64,000 bases of DNA from Linnemannia schmuckeri (lineage: Eukaryota; Mortierellomycota; Mortierellomycetes; Mortierellales; Mortierellaceae). The stretch lies in contig JANATG010000016.1 of assembly GCA_029449235.1 (NCBI GenBank), positions 496,001 through 560,000 of the forward strand, written 5' to 3'. Both the position numbers and the translations under genes were made by a program. Below the pieces are notes generated by a model, which saw nothing but the letters and a program-made list of their open reading frames with translations, was not told the origin of the DNA and did not search any database. Shown one piece after another: positions 27,591 through 39,488 of the stretch (position 1 is its first letter; every line of letters begins with the position of its first letter).

Positions 27591-29948
27591 TTACGGTGAC
27601 TGTGATGGAGAAGAGCTGGAGACGACAACATGGGGGTGATTGGGCTGTTGCTGCCTTATCCAGTCCATGCCGACATTCGGGGACGGAACGTACACCAAGT
27701 CGGAGATAGCACTGTTCAGAGTTGGGCTTGGTCCACACATCGGCTCAACCATCTCCTGTTCCAAGTCACTCTCCTTCCGCGCACCGGCTCCCGAACGAGC
27801 GCCTTCATACTCATCAGCATAGTTATCTCTGACAAAATCACCGTCGTATACCACTAACCCTGGGACCGACTGTACTGTTGGTTTAGAGGTCACACCTGCA
27901 GTCGACAATAACAGATCCGCATATAACGTCTCTGGGCTGAAGGACGGTGTCGATGGCAGTAGTAGCGGAGGTGTAGGGGGTGTGGCTGTTGTTGAAGGGG
28001 GAGGGGGGAAGTACTCGGATTTGGCACCGGGGAGTACAGCAGGGGCACGGAGCTTCTCAACAGAGACCAGATCGAGACTGGTGGTGTCAATGTCAGTGTT
28101 TGTGGTATTTGGGGTCAGCCCTTGTTGCTTGAGGATCAGAAGGTGGCGCCTGTGCTCCAATTGGCGTTGTTGCTCCACGAGCTCCTGCAGTGTCCTGTCG
28201 ACATAGTCAAAATGCTGCTCGGTTGCCTGTGGCTCGTTGCTAGTGGCGACGCCTTGTGGACCCTTCCACTGTACACTCTCAGCAACCTCTCCATCATTGT
28301 TTTGCGTTGAATTACTTCCGGTTGTTTCTGTCGACTTCTGCTTCTCTCGTTGACGTTGTTTCCACCCCAAGAAAATGATCCCAGCAAAGGCACCCAAAAG
28401 CGCCAATCCTCCAACAACACCTCCAACAATCGCAGAATTGGTTTCCTCCCGCGTAGCACCATTTTCAACCCCACCAGATCCAGCGTCTGCTCCACCCGTC
28501 GGCGTCTTGGTCGGCCAAGGCGCAGTAACCCTTCTCAGAGCATGCGGCGGCGAAAGGTCCTTGTAGTAAGCTGGTGGCGTATACTCTTTCACATACTCCG
28601 AAGACGCGAAATTGTAGATCAGCATCTCGGAGGGCGCCATCACAGTCGAGGCAGAGCTCCCACCCCATATCAGGAGCTGGTCTCCCGCGATCGTGCAAGC
28701 ACAGTATATTCGAGGAGGGCCCGATTTGCCTTGGATCCAGGTGTAGGCGATCACATCAAGTATCCACAATTCACCGACAACAGTTCCGTTCCTGACCCAG
28801 CCTCCATAGATAGCCACTTTGGTTCCGTCATCGTCTACAGGGAGTTTGGAAAGAGAAAAAGGGTTGTTGAAATTATTCAGGTCAGGCATAGTCTCCTTTG
28901 CATGCTCTATAAACGGATTGAATAGATAAAAGAAATGAAAAGCATGTATATAAACTGAAGTTTGTGATATATGACTTACTTGCGGCCATGCAGTGGTTGG
29001 TCCTCACTTCAGGAGCTACCCCTTGTATCAACTGTCGATTAAAACAAAAGGAAGTATGAGTGTAGGTGCCAACAGAGTTGCTCAGAAGTTACGCGTCGTC
29101 ATGCTGTCGCGTCACACAAGCAGATCGCCTTGAACAAGTCCGCAAGATTAAAGTATGTCGTCCTACAAACGTACCATTGTGTACCAACCCATGAGGTCGG
29201 GCGAGAACTCAGTCACGCCATTCTCCACAGGAGAAATAGGGACTTGACTATCCCGGTTGACTCCTCCCCAATAGATAATACTGCTCCGGTTCTTGCTCCA
29301 CACATTCCCGTAGCTCCACCGGATGGGAAACACTCTCTCGGGAGGTGGCAAAGCGTCAGTGTGAATCGTCTCTGATACTGGATCAAATGTGTTGAATATT
29401 TTCATAGCGGTTCCTCTGAGGTTAATATCGTCGTATCCTCCCGCAAGAAAAATGAGTCCCGACTTTGGGTCCGTCACAGCTCCGATACCCTCCCAGCCTG
29501 CATTACCAAATTTGGCCGCCGTCACCTCCTGCCAGGCGTTGTCGGCTACACTGTACTTCCAGGGTGAGTTGGTGTCAGGAACATGAAAGATGTAGAGGAT
29601 TTTTTCGTCCGACGAGAAGGCGGCTGGAAAATTACGCTGTGGAGGACAATTGGCAAGTTGAGTCCATGCTGGTGCAGTGCTGTTAAAAGGGACGAGGAGA
29701 TCCAAGAACATGAACTGTGGGATATTCACATGAGCGGCCGCGGAAGTCGTGCCGCCTGCAATGTAGAGCTTAGTGATAGTCCTTGCAAATGCTGGTGCAG
29801 AGACCATCTGTGGTATGAATGATTGAGCCTGGGTGCACGGGAGGTGTGGAGCCAAGATGGTTGCACAGAGACAGAGGGCAACAAGAGTTGAGGTCCAAGC
29901 GGATCGAGAAGCGAGCACCCGGCTTACTGACCGCCTTGTCCAGTTCAT
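27591..29948 (-). CDS. Kelch-repeat type I membrane protein 3 (689 aa), three exons
   Basis: Exons 29175-29948, 28980-29031 (52 nt) and 27591-28834. ATG 29948 was chosen because MNW...S matches the start of kelch gene 4; an in-frame ATG at 30059 would add 37 residues. The signal peptide ends near TQAQS. Blades: LYIAGG, IFLAGGYDD, IIYWGGVN, VAIYGGW and LLIWGG. The transmembrane helix is at about 409-433. The tail has a coiled coil (LQELVEQQRQLEHRRHLL), a long Pro/Thr/Ser-rich segment, YADEYEGARSG, and the end motif VGMDWIRQQQPNHPH. CATATGGCCAAGCA lies about 604 bases upstream of the start. It is closest to kelch gene 4 throughout the ectodomain. Confidence 0.9.
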
Positions 29949-30851
29949 CTTGGAAGGGTAAGTTGTTCTTGTTGACGCGGTGCAGTTGTCGGTCTGATAC
30001 TGGCGAGGAGCGAAAGAAGCAAAGACAAGGGCAAGAAATCTAACGACAAAGACGACCATTTTAAATAATCAAACGAAAAAGACTGAATGTGAGGGAGACA
30101 TAACTGGGTGTGTTTGTACGTTTGTTAGTTTGCTGTGGGAACGAAGAAAGGGAAGGGACTGAATTTTCAAGGGGACGGCGGAAAGGTCAATACAAGCAAG
30201 GGTAAGAGAAGGGGGCAGCAACAAGGTGAAGCAGCCAGATTTATGCACATCAGCCAAAGTCAACGCAAAGAAACCTTTAAACCATGATCACGCGGTCAGT
30301 GTCCAAAGAGGAGCAGACCAAGACAAACTTGATCTTGGAGTGAGAACAATTGATGAGAGTCAAGCAGGTCGAGCAGCATCAAGCCTCTTGCAAACAAGAG
30401 TATAGGAAATAAGCACATGCAAGACTGGAAGAGGAACGTGGACAAGGAGGCGCTTCGTCGACAAGCAAGAGAGTGAAGATGGAAGCGAACAACCAAAATG
30501 GCCCCTTACTTTATCCTTGTACAATTGCTTACTGCCGTATAATACAGTACGCATATGGCCAAGCACAACTATGGCGAGTGTGCAGAGTCAATGAATGCAT
30601 TGAACAGCAAAAGTGGAATGAATAAAGCGTAATGGGTGAGAGAAGAAAGGGATGCTGGTAGCCGAAGTCAAGTGCGGGACTAATAAAACAGGGGTATGTT
30701 GTGAAGGGGGTTATTTTTATTTTTGCCACAAGGCGTGTTTTATCGTTTTAAGTTCTATGGCATCGGTTGCAGCGCTTGGGAACTTTGTGACCGTGAAGGA
30801 TCTCGCTCGCGATTGAGAGTATCCATAGCCTTGATCACTGGACCCGAGACA
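29949..30851. other. Promoter region of kelch gene 3
   Basis: No gene was recognised. CATATGGCCAAGCA at about 30552 matches a site upstream of kelch gene 4 at similar distance. The region ends just before a small secreted protein gene on the same strand. Confidence 0.4.
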
Positions 30852-31040
30852 TTACGCGCGCTCCTTGCACAGCCAGCATCCGCGGGTAACAATACCAGAA
30901 TATCCACAGGGACACTCTACAGGGTATACCATTGGAGGGCAGATGAGGGCATGAGCATCTCCTGACTTCTCCAAAGGCGTGGCAACGGCAATTGATGCGA
31001 CGGCGACCAAGACGGCAAGGATAGTAAAGGAAGATCTCAT
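30852..31040 (-). CDS. Small secreted cysteine-containing protein (62 aa)
   Basis: ATG 31040 opens a clear signal peptide (MRSSFTILAVLVAVASIAVA). The mature peptide of about 42 residues has five cysteines, concentrated in CPPMVYPVECPCGYSG and RGCWLC. The stop is at 30852-30854. There is no intron. It is unrelated by eye to the secreted protein at 2.6 kb. It sits between kelch genes 3 and 4 on the same strand. Size and composition are effector-like or antimicrobial-like, but I recognise no named family. The odd cysteine count could mean an unpaired residue or dimerisation. Confidence 0.7.
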   Translation of the reverse strand: MRSSFTILAVLVAVASIAVATPLEKSGDAHALICPPMVYPVECPCGYSGIVTRGCWLCKERA

Positions 31041-32105
31041 GTCTATATGTCCTTGTATGGTGGGGATAGGTCTGGACGGAGTTTACAAGCGTCCTGTAGG
31101 TGCTATTGCGAGGTATATGCGGGGATTCTTGTGGCGGTTCTTGTGGAGTTCTTGCGAACCTTCTGCAACGGGTTCCTGTAACAGCTTGCGAGGAAGTAAT
31201 TGGGAAGGTCGTGGGGGCAGTTCTTGAATGGGGGTAATTATGAGTGTTGTACTGTGCGATGTATTAGTTGAGTTGTGAAGAGGGAAAGGGAAAAGGGGCA
31301 TAAAGGACCAATAGAGCACGAACAGTTGACATTTTCCGCTGGTCTGCTGTTGGTGAATGTGGTTCGCAAACATAGTGGACGAAAAGCAGTATCGAAAGTG
31401 TTAAAGGGTCCTGTTTCTGATCACATCGTACAAGCGCTTTATCGTTGCGCAGGTAGGGCGTGAGGATGACTGATATTCTGCTGCTTTGGCCGGTGAACAA
31501 AACCCAAGAAACACATACACTCCCTCTCGTTTCTTTCTCTGACCCTTCAGCTATGTATTTCTTTTTTCTTGCTTCTGGCGCAACTGGCAGGTGGGCAAGC
31601 AAGGGCGATGAAGGAAAGTACATGAAGAGACGAATGAAAGTGAGAATGAACAAAACGGAATGACCAGAGGTGGAATGAATGTGAAGAGAGACAACTGAAT
31701 ACAAAAGGGGAGACGGTAGTGAGTCGAGCGATGCAGAGTGAGTGCCAAGAGAGAGTGAGAAGGTTGCTGGTGGGCGTAGGTGGCACAAGGGCAAAGTCCA
31801 AGCAATCACAGCAAAAACGAAAGAACGGGTGCTTAAGCTATTCAAATTTGGTGGCAAGAAAAAGAGCAGCAAGTGCGATCAGGTAGATTTCAATGCATTG
31901 GGCCCTCCAACAAAAGCGTAAAAGATGCATGGGTTGTTGATTCTTTTGCGGATCAAATTGCGCACGATCAAAGGAAAGCCAAAAGGAGAAGGAGTTAGCA
32001 GTGAGCACGCCATCGATTTGAAATGTTCGGATCTTAAACAAGTATCCGGAACTTTTTGATCAGTCCATCCATTTTGAGTGGTTGAGTAAGAGTAGCAATT
32101 TATTG
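31041..32105 (-). promoter_or_regulatory. Long upstream block duplicated near 49.4-49.8 kb
   Basis: On the minus strand from about 31905 to 31490 the sequence matches the plus-strand block at 49370-49795 over most of its length. Shared pieces include CTACCTGATCGCACTT, TCTGGTCATTCC, TTTTGTTCATTCT and GTCTCTTCATGTAC. Here it precedes the small secreted protein and, further on, kelch gene 3; at 49.4 kb it precedes a kelch remnant. It is most easily read as an inherited promoter or 5' region of kelch paralogs. No open frame is conserved between the two. Confidence 0.5.
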
Positions 32106-34385
32106 TTACGTCTTGGCAATAGTATGGGGGTGATTGTCCTGTTGGTGCTTCGTCCAGTCCACTCCAGCATCAAGCGATGGCATATACACCACATCCGGGA
32201 TCACATTGCTCACTGTCTGAACCGGACCATATATCGGCTCTATCATCTGCTCCAAATCACTCTCCTTCCCCACACTGACTCCCTGACGAGCACCTTCGTA
32301 CCCATCAACATAGTTACCATCATTTGCAACTAAGCTTGGGATCATCTGTACCGTTGGCTTGGTGGTCAGAGCTGCAGTCGACAACAATAGATCTGCGTAG
32401 AGCGACTCTGGACTAGGGAGCGGTGTTGATGACATGGACAGTTGTGGTGTTGATGTAGGTGATGAACTTGATGTTGAAGGAAGAGGGGGGAGGTACTCGG
32501 ACTTGGCGCCTGGTAGCACAGCAGGGCCACGGAGCTGCTCAACAGAGACCAAACCTTGACTCGTGGTATCAATGTCAATGCTGGAGCCATTTGTGGTCAG
32601 CCCTTGCTGTTTGAGAATCAAAAGTTGTCGCTTATGCTCCAGTTGACGTTGTTGTTCTACAAGTTCCTGAAGTGTCTTGTCAACATAGTTGTAGTCCTGC
32701 TCGGTCGCCTGTGGGTCATGTTTGGTGGTGACACCTTGAGGTTCTTTCCATGGTCCTTTCTCAGAAGACTCTACTCCAACGTCGCCTTGACCAGCTTGGT
32801 CTGCTCCAGTTACTGCTCTCCATTTTTGTTCTCGTCGCCGTCGTCGCAAGAAAAAGATCCCAACAAATACACTCAACAGTGCCAACCCTCCAAGAATGCC
32901 TCCAACAATCGCAGAACTGGTTCCCTCCCGCGTAGTACCATTCTCAGTCCCGCCAGATCCAGCGACTGCTCCACTCGTCGACGTCTTGGTCGGCCAAGGC
33001 GCAGTAACCCTTCTCAGAGCAGGCGGCGGCGAAAGGTCTTTGTAGTAAGTGGGCGGTGTATACTTTTTCACATATTCCCTCCTTCCAAAATCATAAATTA
33101 GCATCTCAGAAGGCGCCATCTCATTCTGGGACGCACCTCCGCCCCACACCAAAAATTGGTCTCCCGCGATCGTGCAAGCGGTGTAACATCGGGGAGGACC
33201 GGAGAGACCCTGGATCCAAGTGTAGGCGACGAGATCGAGGATCCAGAGTTCACCTGTGATGGTTCGGTTCCGGAAGCGTCCACCATATATTGCTATTTTG
33301 GTCCCGTCGTCGTCTACAGGGTTGACAGAAGGAACGAAGAAAGGGAGTTTGTAAATAATCGAGTGAGATGGGAGTACGGATCTGCACGTTGCAAAGAAAG
33401 AAGCCACTATGGAGAAGGAAAAAGAGGACATATATATATTGGGTAGTATGTGGTGAGGCTTACTTGCGGCCATGCAGTGATCTGCTCTGACTGTTGGAGC
33501 GACTCCCTGTATAGGCTGGCGAGGAATTGGAAAAAAAGTGTGTCAATGTAAAATTAATCTCACACTCTTTTACCAAGCGCAGCATGTTAAACCAAGACAA
33601 AAAAACACAAACCAAATTACCATTGTGAACCAGCTCATCAAATCAGGCGTAAACTCCGTAACACCATTCTCCACTGGAGAGATAGACACCTTATTATCTC
33701 GGTTAACTCCACCCCAGTAGACAATACTACTCCGGTTCCGACTCCACACGTTCCCATAATACCACCGGACTGGAAACACCTTCTCAGGAGGCGGCAGATC
33801 CTGTGTATTGATAGTCTGGCTCACTGGGTCAAAGACGTTGATGATCCTTAGATAAGCTGCCTTAGCATTGACGTCGTCATACCCTCCTGCCAAATAGATG
33901 AGTCCTGACTTTGGGTCCGTTACGGCTCCGATACCTTCCCAGTCTGCATTACCAAACTTGGTCGCCGTCACCTCCTGCCATGTATCATCTACAACACTAT
34001 ACTGCCAGGGTGAGTTGGTTCCAGGGACATGAAAGATATAGAGGATCTTTTCATCCGACGAGAAGGCAGCCGGGAAGACGTGCTGTGCAGGACAATTAGC
34101 AAGCTGAGTCCATGGCGGTGCAGTGCTAGTGAAAGGTTTCAGAAGGTCTAGGTACATGAATTGACGGATCATTGTGTCAAGGTTGGGCGTCACGGCACCG
34201 CCTGCGACATAGAGTTTTGTGATGGTCCTAGCGAATGCTGGGGCTGCGACGACGGTTGGTGAGTAGGATTGGGCCTGGGCGTACGGGAGGTGTTGAGTTG
34301 AGAGGGTTGAAATGAGGCAGACAGTGATCAGGAATGAGGTCCAAGCGGAGAACCTTTGGGTCGCTGACTGCCTTGACCAGTTCAT
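32106..34385 (-). CDS. Kelch-repeat type I membrane protein 4 (674 aa), three exons
   Basis: Exons 33621-34385, 33464-33515 (52 nt) and 32106-33313. ATG 34385 opens MNWSRQSATQRFS and a signal peptide ending near YAQAQS. Blades: LYVAGG, IYLAGGYDD, IVYWGGVN, IAIYGGR, FLVWGG. The transmembrane helix is at about 406-428 with RRRRR after it. The coiled coil LQELVEQQRQLEHKRQLL is nearly identical to that of gene 3. The C-terminal motif is AGVDWTKHQQDNHPH. CATATGGCCAAGCA lies about 622 bases upstream. High similarity to gene 3 indicates recent duplication. It is fully intact by eye. Confidence 0.92.
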
Positions 34386-34874
34386 CGCTGTAATGGCGAG
34401 CTTGAGCTTGTTATCGTCCCTGTCAATATCGGCACGCTGAGGATGATTTGAAAGGAGAGAGGGCTGAAAGGAGGATAGGCAATGTGGAAAGCGTCAAGCC
34501 TTAGCAAGAAAGAAGAAAAAAGGAGATAAAAGATGGTGCGAATATGGATGGGCGTTCAACAGAAAGGACACAGTTGTGCGTTTGCTTGCTTGCTTTGTTG
34601 TGGCGACAGTGAGGGTGAAAGAGTTGAGGGGAAGGAAATGACCTTTTGTAAGGGAACAAACATGCATGTCTCCAGCCTTAGGCAGGAAAATAAAAGAAAG
34701 GGGGTAGTAACAAAGACAAGGCAGGAGGGACAAATATACCAAGCTCACCTCTTGACGTACAACTCCTATGCATCCTTCGAACCACGGAATGCCGAAGATT
34801 GTCAGAACAAAAGGTGTTTGCTTGCGAATAAGGGCCTTAGTAACAAAGTTAACCAACTGAGGAGGGAAGCAAGC

Positions 34875-34908
<34 letters not shown>

Positions 34909-35481
34909 AACAATCCTAAACATACCCCTTACTTTTTTGTCTTTCTGTACGCCTTTGCGCTCCGATTCTTTCTTTTTTTTTTTGTTGGCTGGGAGGACCA
35001 TACCAACATATGGCCAAGCAAAAAGCGTGAAATGAGGGTGCATGGGTGATGAATGAATAGAGGGCCGAACGAATGAATGACTCGGAGATGCAATGGGTTT
35101 GAAGAGGTGATCTCCCTAAGTCAATTCGTTTCTGTGTAACGGTCGTGTGCGATCATAGTGAGCCAATGTCTGTGATCGAAACTACAATGGTGCAAGAGAG
35201 ACCATTGATGTGTGTTCGTGTCTGTACCTATCTCCCCTCGCCATTCGAGGTCGATATTTTAAATAGAGAGAAAATGAGAAAAGGGGTCCTGTGCCTTTTT
35301 ATATACCAACAGCAATCCCTCCTGCCCAAAACGGCCCTTTTTTCCTTGGCCATTTGGCTGTGCACTTGCCTTCTTACCCCTCAAAACGGCGCAATGACAA
35401 AATTAACTTAACACAGAGAAAACTACAACAACTTAATCGATTCTTTCTCTCTATCGATCGATCGCTGCATCCTTTATTACA
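34386..35481. other. Promoter region of kelch gene 4
   Basis: Holds a pure A run of about 28 bases at about 34878, preceded by unmatched sequence, so it is either a simple repeat or the tail of an unrecognised retro-insertion. CATATGGCCAAGCA lies at about 35007. No gene was recognised. Confidence 0.4.
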
Positions 35482-37676
35482 TTACATCGACATTGCTCGA
35501 GAATACTGCTGATGCTGCTGCTGTTGTTGCTGGTGTTGTAAATACACCGGTCGACTCCCACCTCCACCAGCAACACCAACACCAGCAGAAGTAACAATAG
35601 CATGCGGGTTATTAGGCGGTTGAACCGTCCAGTCCATAAAATTCGTCGACAACCCCGTCGTATCCTGTACCGTCCTTCTCTCGCCCACTTTCCCTACACC
35701 ATTACCGCCGCTGCCTTCAAACCCAATAAAATTCGAGTCTCCCTCCGTGGAAGACGAAGAGGGAGGCGCAACAAACTCGGGGTTGTTGGGTGGAGGGCGG
35801 TACTCGGATAATGACTCCGAGTACTCTGTCGGTCCTCGTAAATGACCAGACGTATTCGTTGTCAGAGGTGGTGGTGGAGGGTATGGCATTTGTTGTTGTT
35901 GTTGTAGGACAAGCTGGAGTCGTTTCTGTTCCAGCTCCTGTTGTTGGTTCTCGAGATCCTGAAGTTCCCGTAGTGTCTGTTGCAATTCTGCTTCTTCACT
36001 GACTGGCCGCTTCGCTTCCTCCTGGTGACCCTCCTTTTTGGTCTTTCCTGTAAAGGGTGCTTGTGCTCGTCTCTTCAAGACTGCTAAACCACTTTGTCCA
36101 TTCGCCCATGCCTCAAAGAATCCCCCTTCGTCCTTTTCATCCAGCCTCGGACCTCCTTGCCCTCCTACCCCTCGTGTCAGTCGTCGTCGTCTAAAAACCA
36201 AGAACCCAACACCTACAACAATCAAAACCATACCTGAAACAAGCCCCCCAACAATAGCCCCAACCGGTGACCCTGCAGCCCCCTCAGGACCCTTCCCCCC
36301 ATTACTCAAACCCACAACCCCCTCCCCGGGTGAAACAGGCCAGGGTGCAGTCGTCCTCGTCAACGGCGGTGGGTCCTTCAGATCCCTGTAACTCGCCGGT
36401 GGGGAATACTGAGTAACCCACGTCCGTGTAACAAAATTATAAATAATCAAGTCAGACGGAGGCGGCATATTGTCAGCAGGTTTCCCACCCCAGATGATCA
36501 ATTGGTCCCCTGCAACAGCACAAACTGGATATAAGCGAGGCTGGCCGACACCTACAGTTGTCCAAGTTTGGGTGGCAGTGTCGAGGATGGAGATGTCGCC
36601 GACGACAGTCATGTTCTCGAGACGCCCACCGTGGACGAGTACTTTTGACCCATCCTCGTCTATTCTCATTTTGGTCCGCCAAAAAAACAGGAGACGAATG
36701 AATAATAATCAGCTTACAGAAATACGTAGTACTGCTGATGAAATCAAACAAGCAAAGAAGATCGTACTTGAAACCATGCAGTGATCGGCTCTCATTGCCG
36801 GTGTCGTTCCTGTAGTCACCTACATTATCATAGTAAAAAAAGGTGTTTTAGATAATGATGGACTGAGGCATAGTTGTTCAATGAATCGTGAACAAAAAAA
36901 AGGCAAAAGGTTACCATGGTGGCCCAGGTTTGAGTATCAGGTTTGAATTCGGAGACCATATCAATCTTAGTCGAAGGGGGGAGCTTGTACGCATGTCCAC
37001 CCCAATACAGAATACTGCTCCTTGCCTTACACCACACATTCCCATAATACATCCTCGACAAGAACGTACTAGGCGGCAACGTCAAATGGGTCCTATTAAC
37101 CGTCTGCGAGACGGGATCAAACACATCCATCGCCAAGAACGTCGGATCGCTCCCCAGATTGGAATCATCATTATATCCACCCGCCATATAAATCAACCCC
37201 GTATTTGGGTCAGTGACAGCACCAATCCCCTGCCAAGTCGCATTAGCAAACTTGACATTTGTCATCTCTTTCCAGCCCTCAGTATTCGAATCCCACTGAT
37301 ATGGAGAACTGGTTTGGGGAAGATGGAAGAGGTAGAGGATCTTTTCGTCAGAGGAGAAGGCAGCAGGGAAGAGGTCTTGCTTAGGCCCGTCATTGTGTTT
37401 GGTCCATGCTGGGTTGGTGGTGTTCCAGGAGATGTTTAGGTCGAGAGAGACGAGTTGAGCAACTTGGATGCCTGGGTTTGCACCTGCAGCGCCACTGATG
37501 ATGTAGAGGTCGGTTGTAGCTCTTACGAATGCTGCTCCTGAGACAACGATGGGGGTGTAGTAGGTCTGGGCGAGTGCGAGGCGATGAGTTGAGAGAGTGA
37601 AGAGGAAGCATAGGCTGAGGAGAAGTAGTTTAGGGATGTATGCTGTTGGAGAACGATTAAACTGAGGCGCCATCAT
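35482..37676 (-). CDS. Kelch-repeat type I membrane protein 5 (663 aa), three exons
   Basis: Exons 36915-37676, 36768-36819 (52 nt) and 35482-36659. The signal peptide ends near RLALAQ. Blades: LYIISG, IYMAGGYND, ILYWGGHA, VLVHGGR and LIIWGG. The transmembrane helix is at about 404-427, followed by RRRR. The cytoplasmic part has a coiled coil (LRELQDLENQQQELEQKRL), proline- and glycine-rich segments, RRTVQDTTG, and FMDWTVQPPNNPHAIV. It ends in a glutamine-rich extension not seen in the sister genes. It is the last minus-strand member before the array changes strand. Intact by eye. Confidence 0.9.
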
Positions 37677-39488
37677 GTCAGGGTTGACCTGTTTTGGCTT
37701 GATCTCTAGGCTTGAAGAGTCCTGGTAGTGTGGCTTTTGGTGAGGATTGAGAAAGAAGATTGATGATGGCGAAAGAGGAGCGGGTGTGCTAACGGTAGTG
37801 GTGTTACAAGGCGCAAGGGAAATGAAAGAGAGAAAGAAAAAGAAGGTTTATGAGTGGTGCAAGTCTTGTTAAAAAGAGGACTCAGAAAGGAACTATGTTT
37901 GCTGTTTGTTTGTTTGTTGTAGCATGTATACCAAGAAGGGAGCGAAAAGGAAAAAAATAAGGAGGGTGAAGAGATAACCAGGGGAAGGGAAGGGAACAGT
38001 GCAGCAGTACCTTATTTGTCCCTTGATCCAGGAAGTAACAGACAAAGGTTGAAAAACACGAGGATTGGCGAATGGGCGTGCAGGAATAGCCGATGAACCC
38101 CGCCATCTGGGCTCGTGCCATTTTGCTCACTTTAACAAGCAAAAAACCACAAATTTTTGGTTGCTAAGTGCCAAACAAGCAAACATCGTTATTTTTATTT
38201 TGTCGATGGCGAAGCAACATACAGATTGTCCTTGCTTAGGTATGACTGACAGAGGGAGGGCAAGTGAGGAAGGGTAAGGCGAGTGCTCTTTGTCTCTTCT
38301 TTGTTGTGTGCACTCAGGAGAAACCCATCGTCGTTTAAGGATCCCACTCGGTCAGCTACAGATTATTAAAACTTCCACATGCATAAATAGTCTTCTGCCC
38401 CTTGGTTGATTTGAAAATAACCTGTTGGCCAAAGCATACATCCCTTTGACTTTTGAATGATCGAGCTCTATTCCCCTGTTTCACTCAGCCCCATTCCTAT
38501 GGGCCTCATCGTTGTCCTGGATACATCCCCCTCCCTCCCTCATCTTCATCCCGTCACTCTCTTTCTCACTCCAAAGGAACAAGGTCAAGACCGTTGTATT
38601 TTTATCTTCCTTCATTCCTTTAACTCTTTCCTTCTTTTACCAACTCGCATATACTAAGCAACGCACAGTCCTTTCTCAGAAAAAGAAATAGTTCATCAAA
38701 AGGAAAAAGGAAATCAGCAAGGGCGGAGAGACTTTTTGGGAGCAGTGCAAACAAGCCTTCATGTGGAATGTATTATCTACTCCAAGAGTCCTCCTCAGAA
38801 CAAAGAGACATCAATTAACCATCATATACAAAAATGGCAGGGCATAACTGATTAAGCTTTTTTGCCTCTTTTTTTTCTACCCATTCTTCCTCGGCATTTG
38901 CACGATTGGCGATAGTTTTTGACGAATATTGAGGAAAAAACAAACAGACAAAAGAAAAGACTCTCCTCCGCGCAAAAGTTAATTCTGTTTTTTTGAGAGT
39001 AGCGCCGTGTGTGGTTTGGAGAGTGTTGCAGAAAGGGAAAGGTAGGGTGGAGTGGGATGAGGGGACTGTCAATGGTCTGTTGCTAGATGCAAGCGGGTAC
39101 TGTATGTGTACATGAACTGACAGTTGGTCATGCTCTCTCTCGTTTTCTCTTTTGATCATGGCACAAAAGGGCTGAGTTGTCTTCGCCCGTCGCTTTCACT
39201 CTTTTGTCGCTTTCGTATCATACTCTACCCCTTTTGTACCGCTTTTCTTTCTTCCTCCTCGTTACTCTTTCCTCCCCTTTTTTCCATTCCCTCTCTACTT
39301 GCCTTCATGTCCTGTTCCTGACTCACTCATTCCTCACGTACTCCCTTTCACACCCTACATACATATGCATCTACTGACCAATTCTTCTTCCCACTCTCAC
39401 CGTCCTATCTATTTCACCTTCAGTCCAGAATATTCTTCATAGAACCATGACCCCATCAACAACAATAACAAGAAAAAGGAGACACAAC
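37677..39488. other. Divergent intergenic region at the kelch array inversion point
   Basis: It separates minus-strand kelch gene 5 from plus-strand kelch remnant 6 and so must hold both promoters. Pyrimidine-rich tracts precede the plus-strand copy (about 39180-39330). No gene or repeat was recognised. Confidence 0.4.

Noticed and set aside
29949..30059. Earlier in-frame ATG for kelch gene 3
   Set aside because: The later ATG matches the start of its closest paralog and places the signal peptide at the N-terminus. The earlier one remains possible.
34740..34800. tRNA-like TTCGAACC word
   Set aside because: No acceptor or anticodon stems could be paired around it.
34870..34910. Poly(A) run as evidence for a retrogene or SINE insertion
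   Set aside because: The sequence before the run matches nothing else in the window, and no target duplication is visible. It could be a plain simple repeat.
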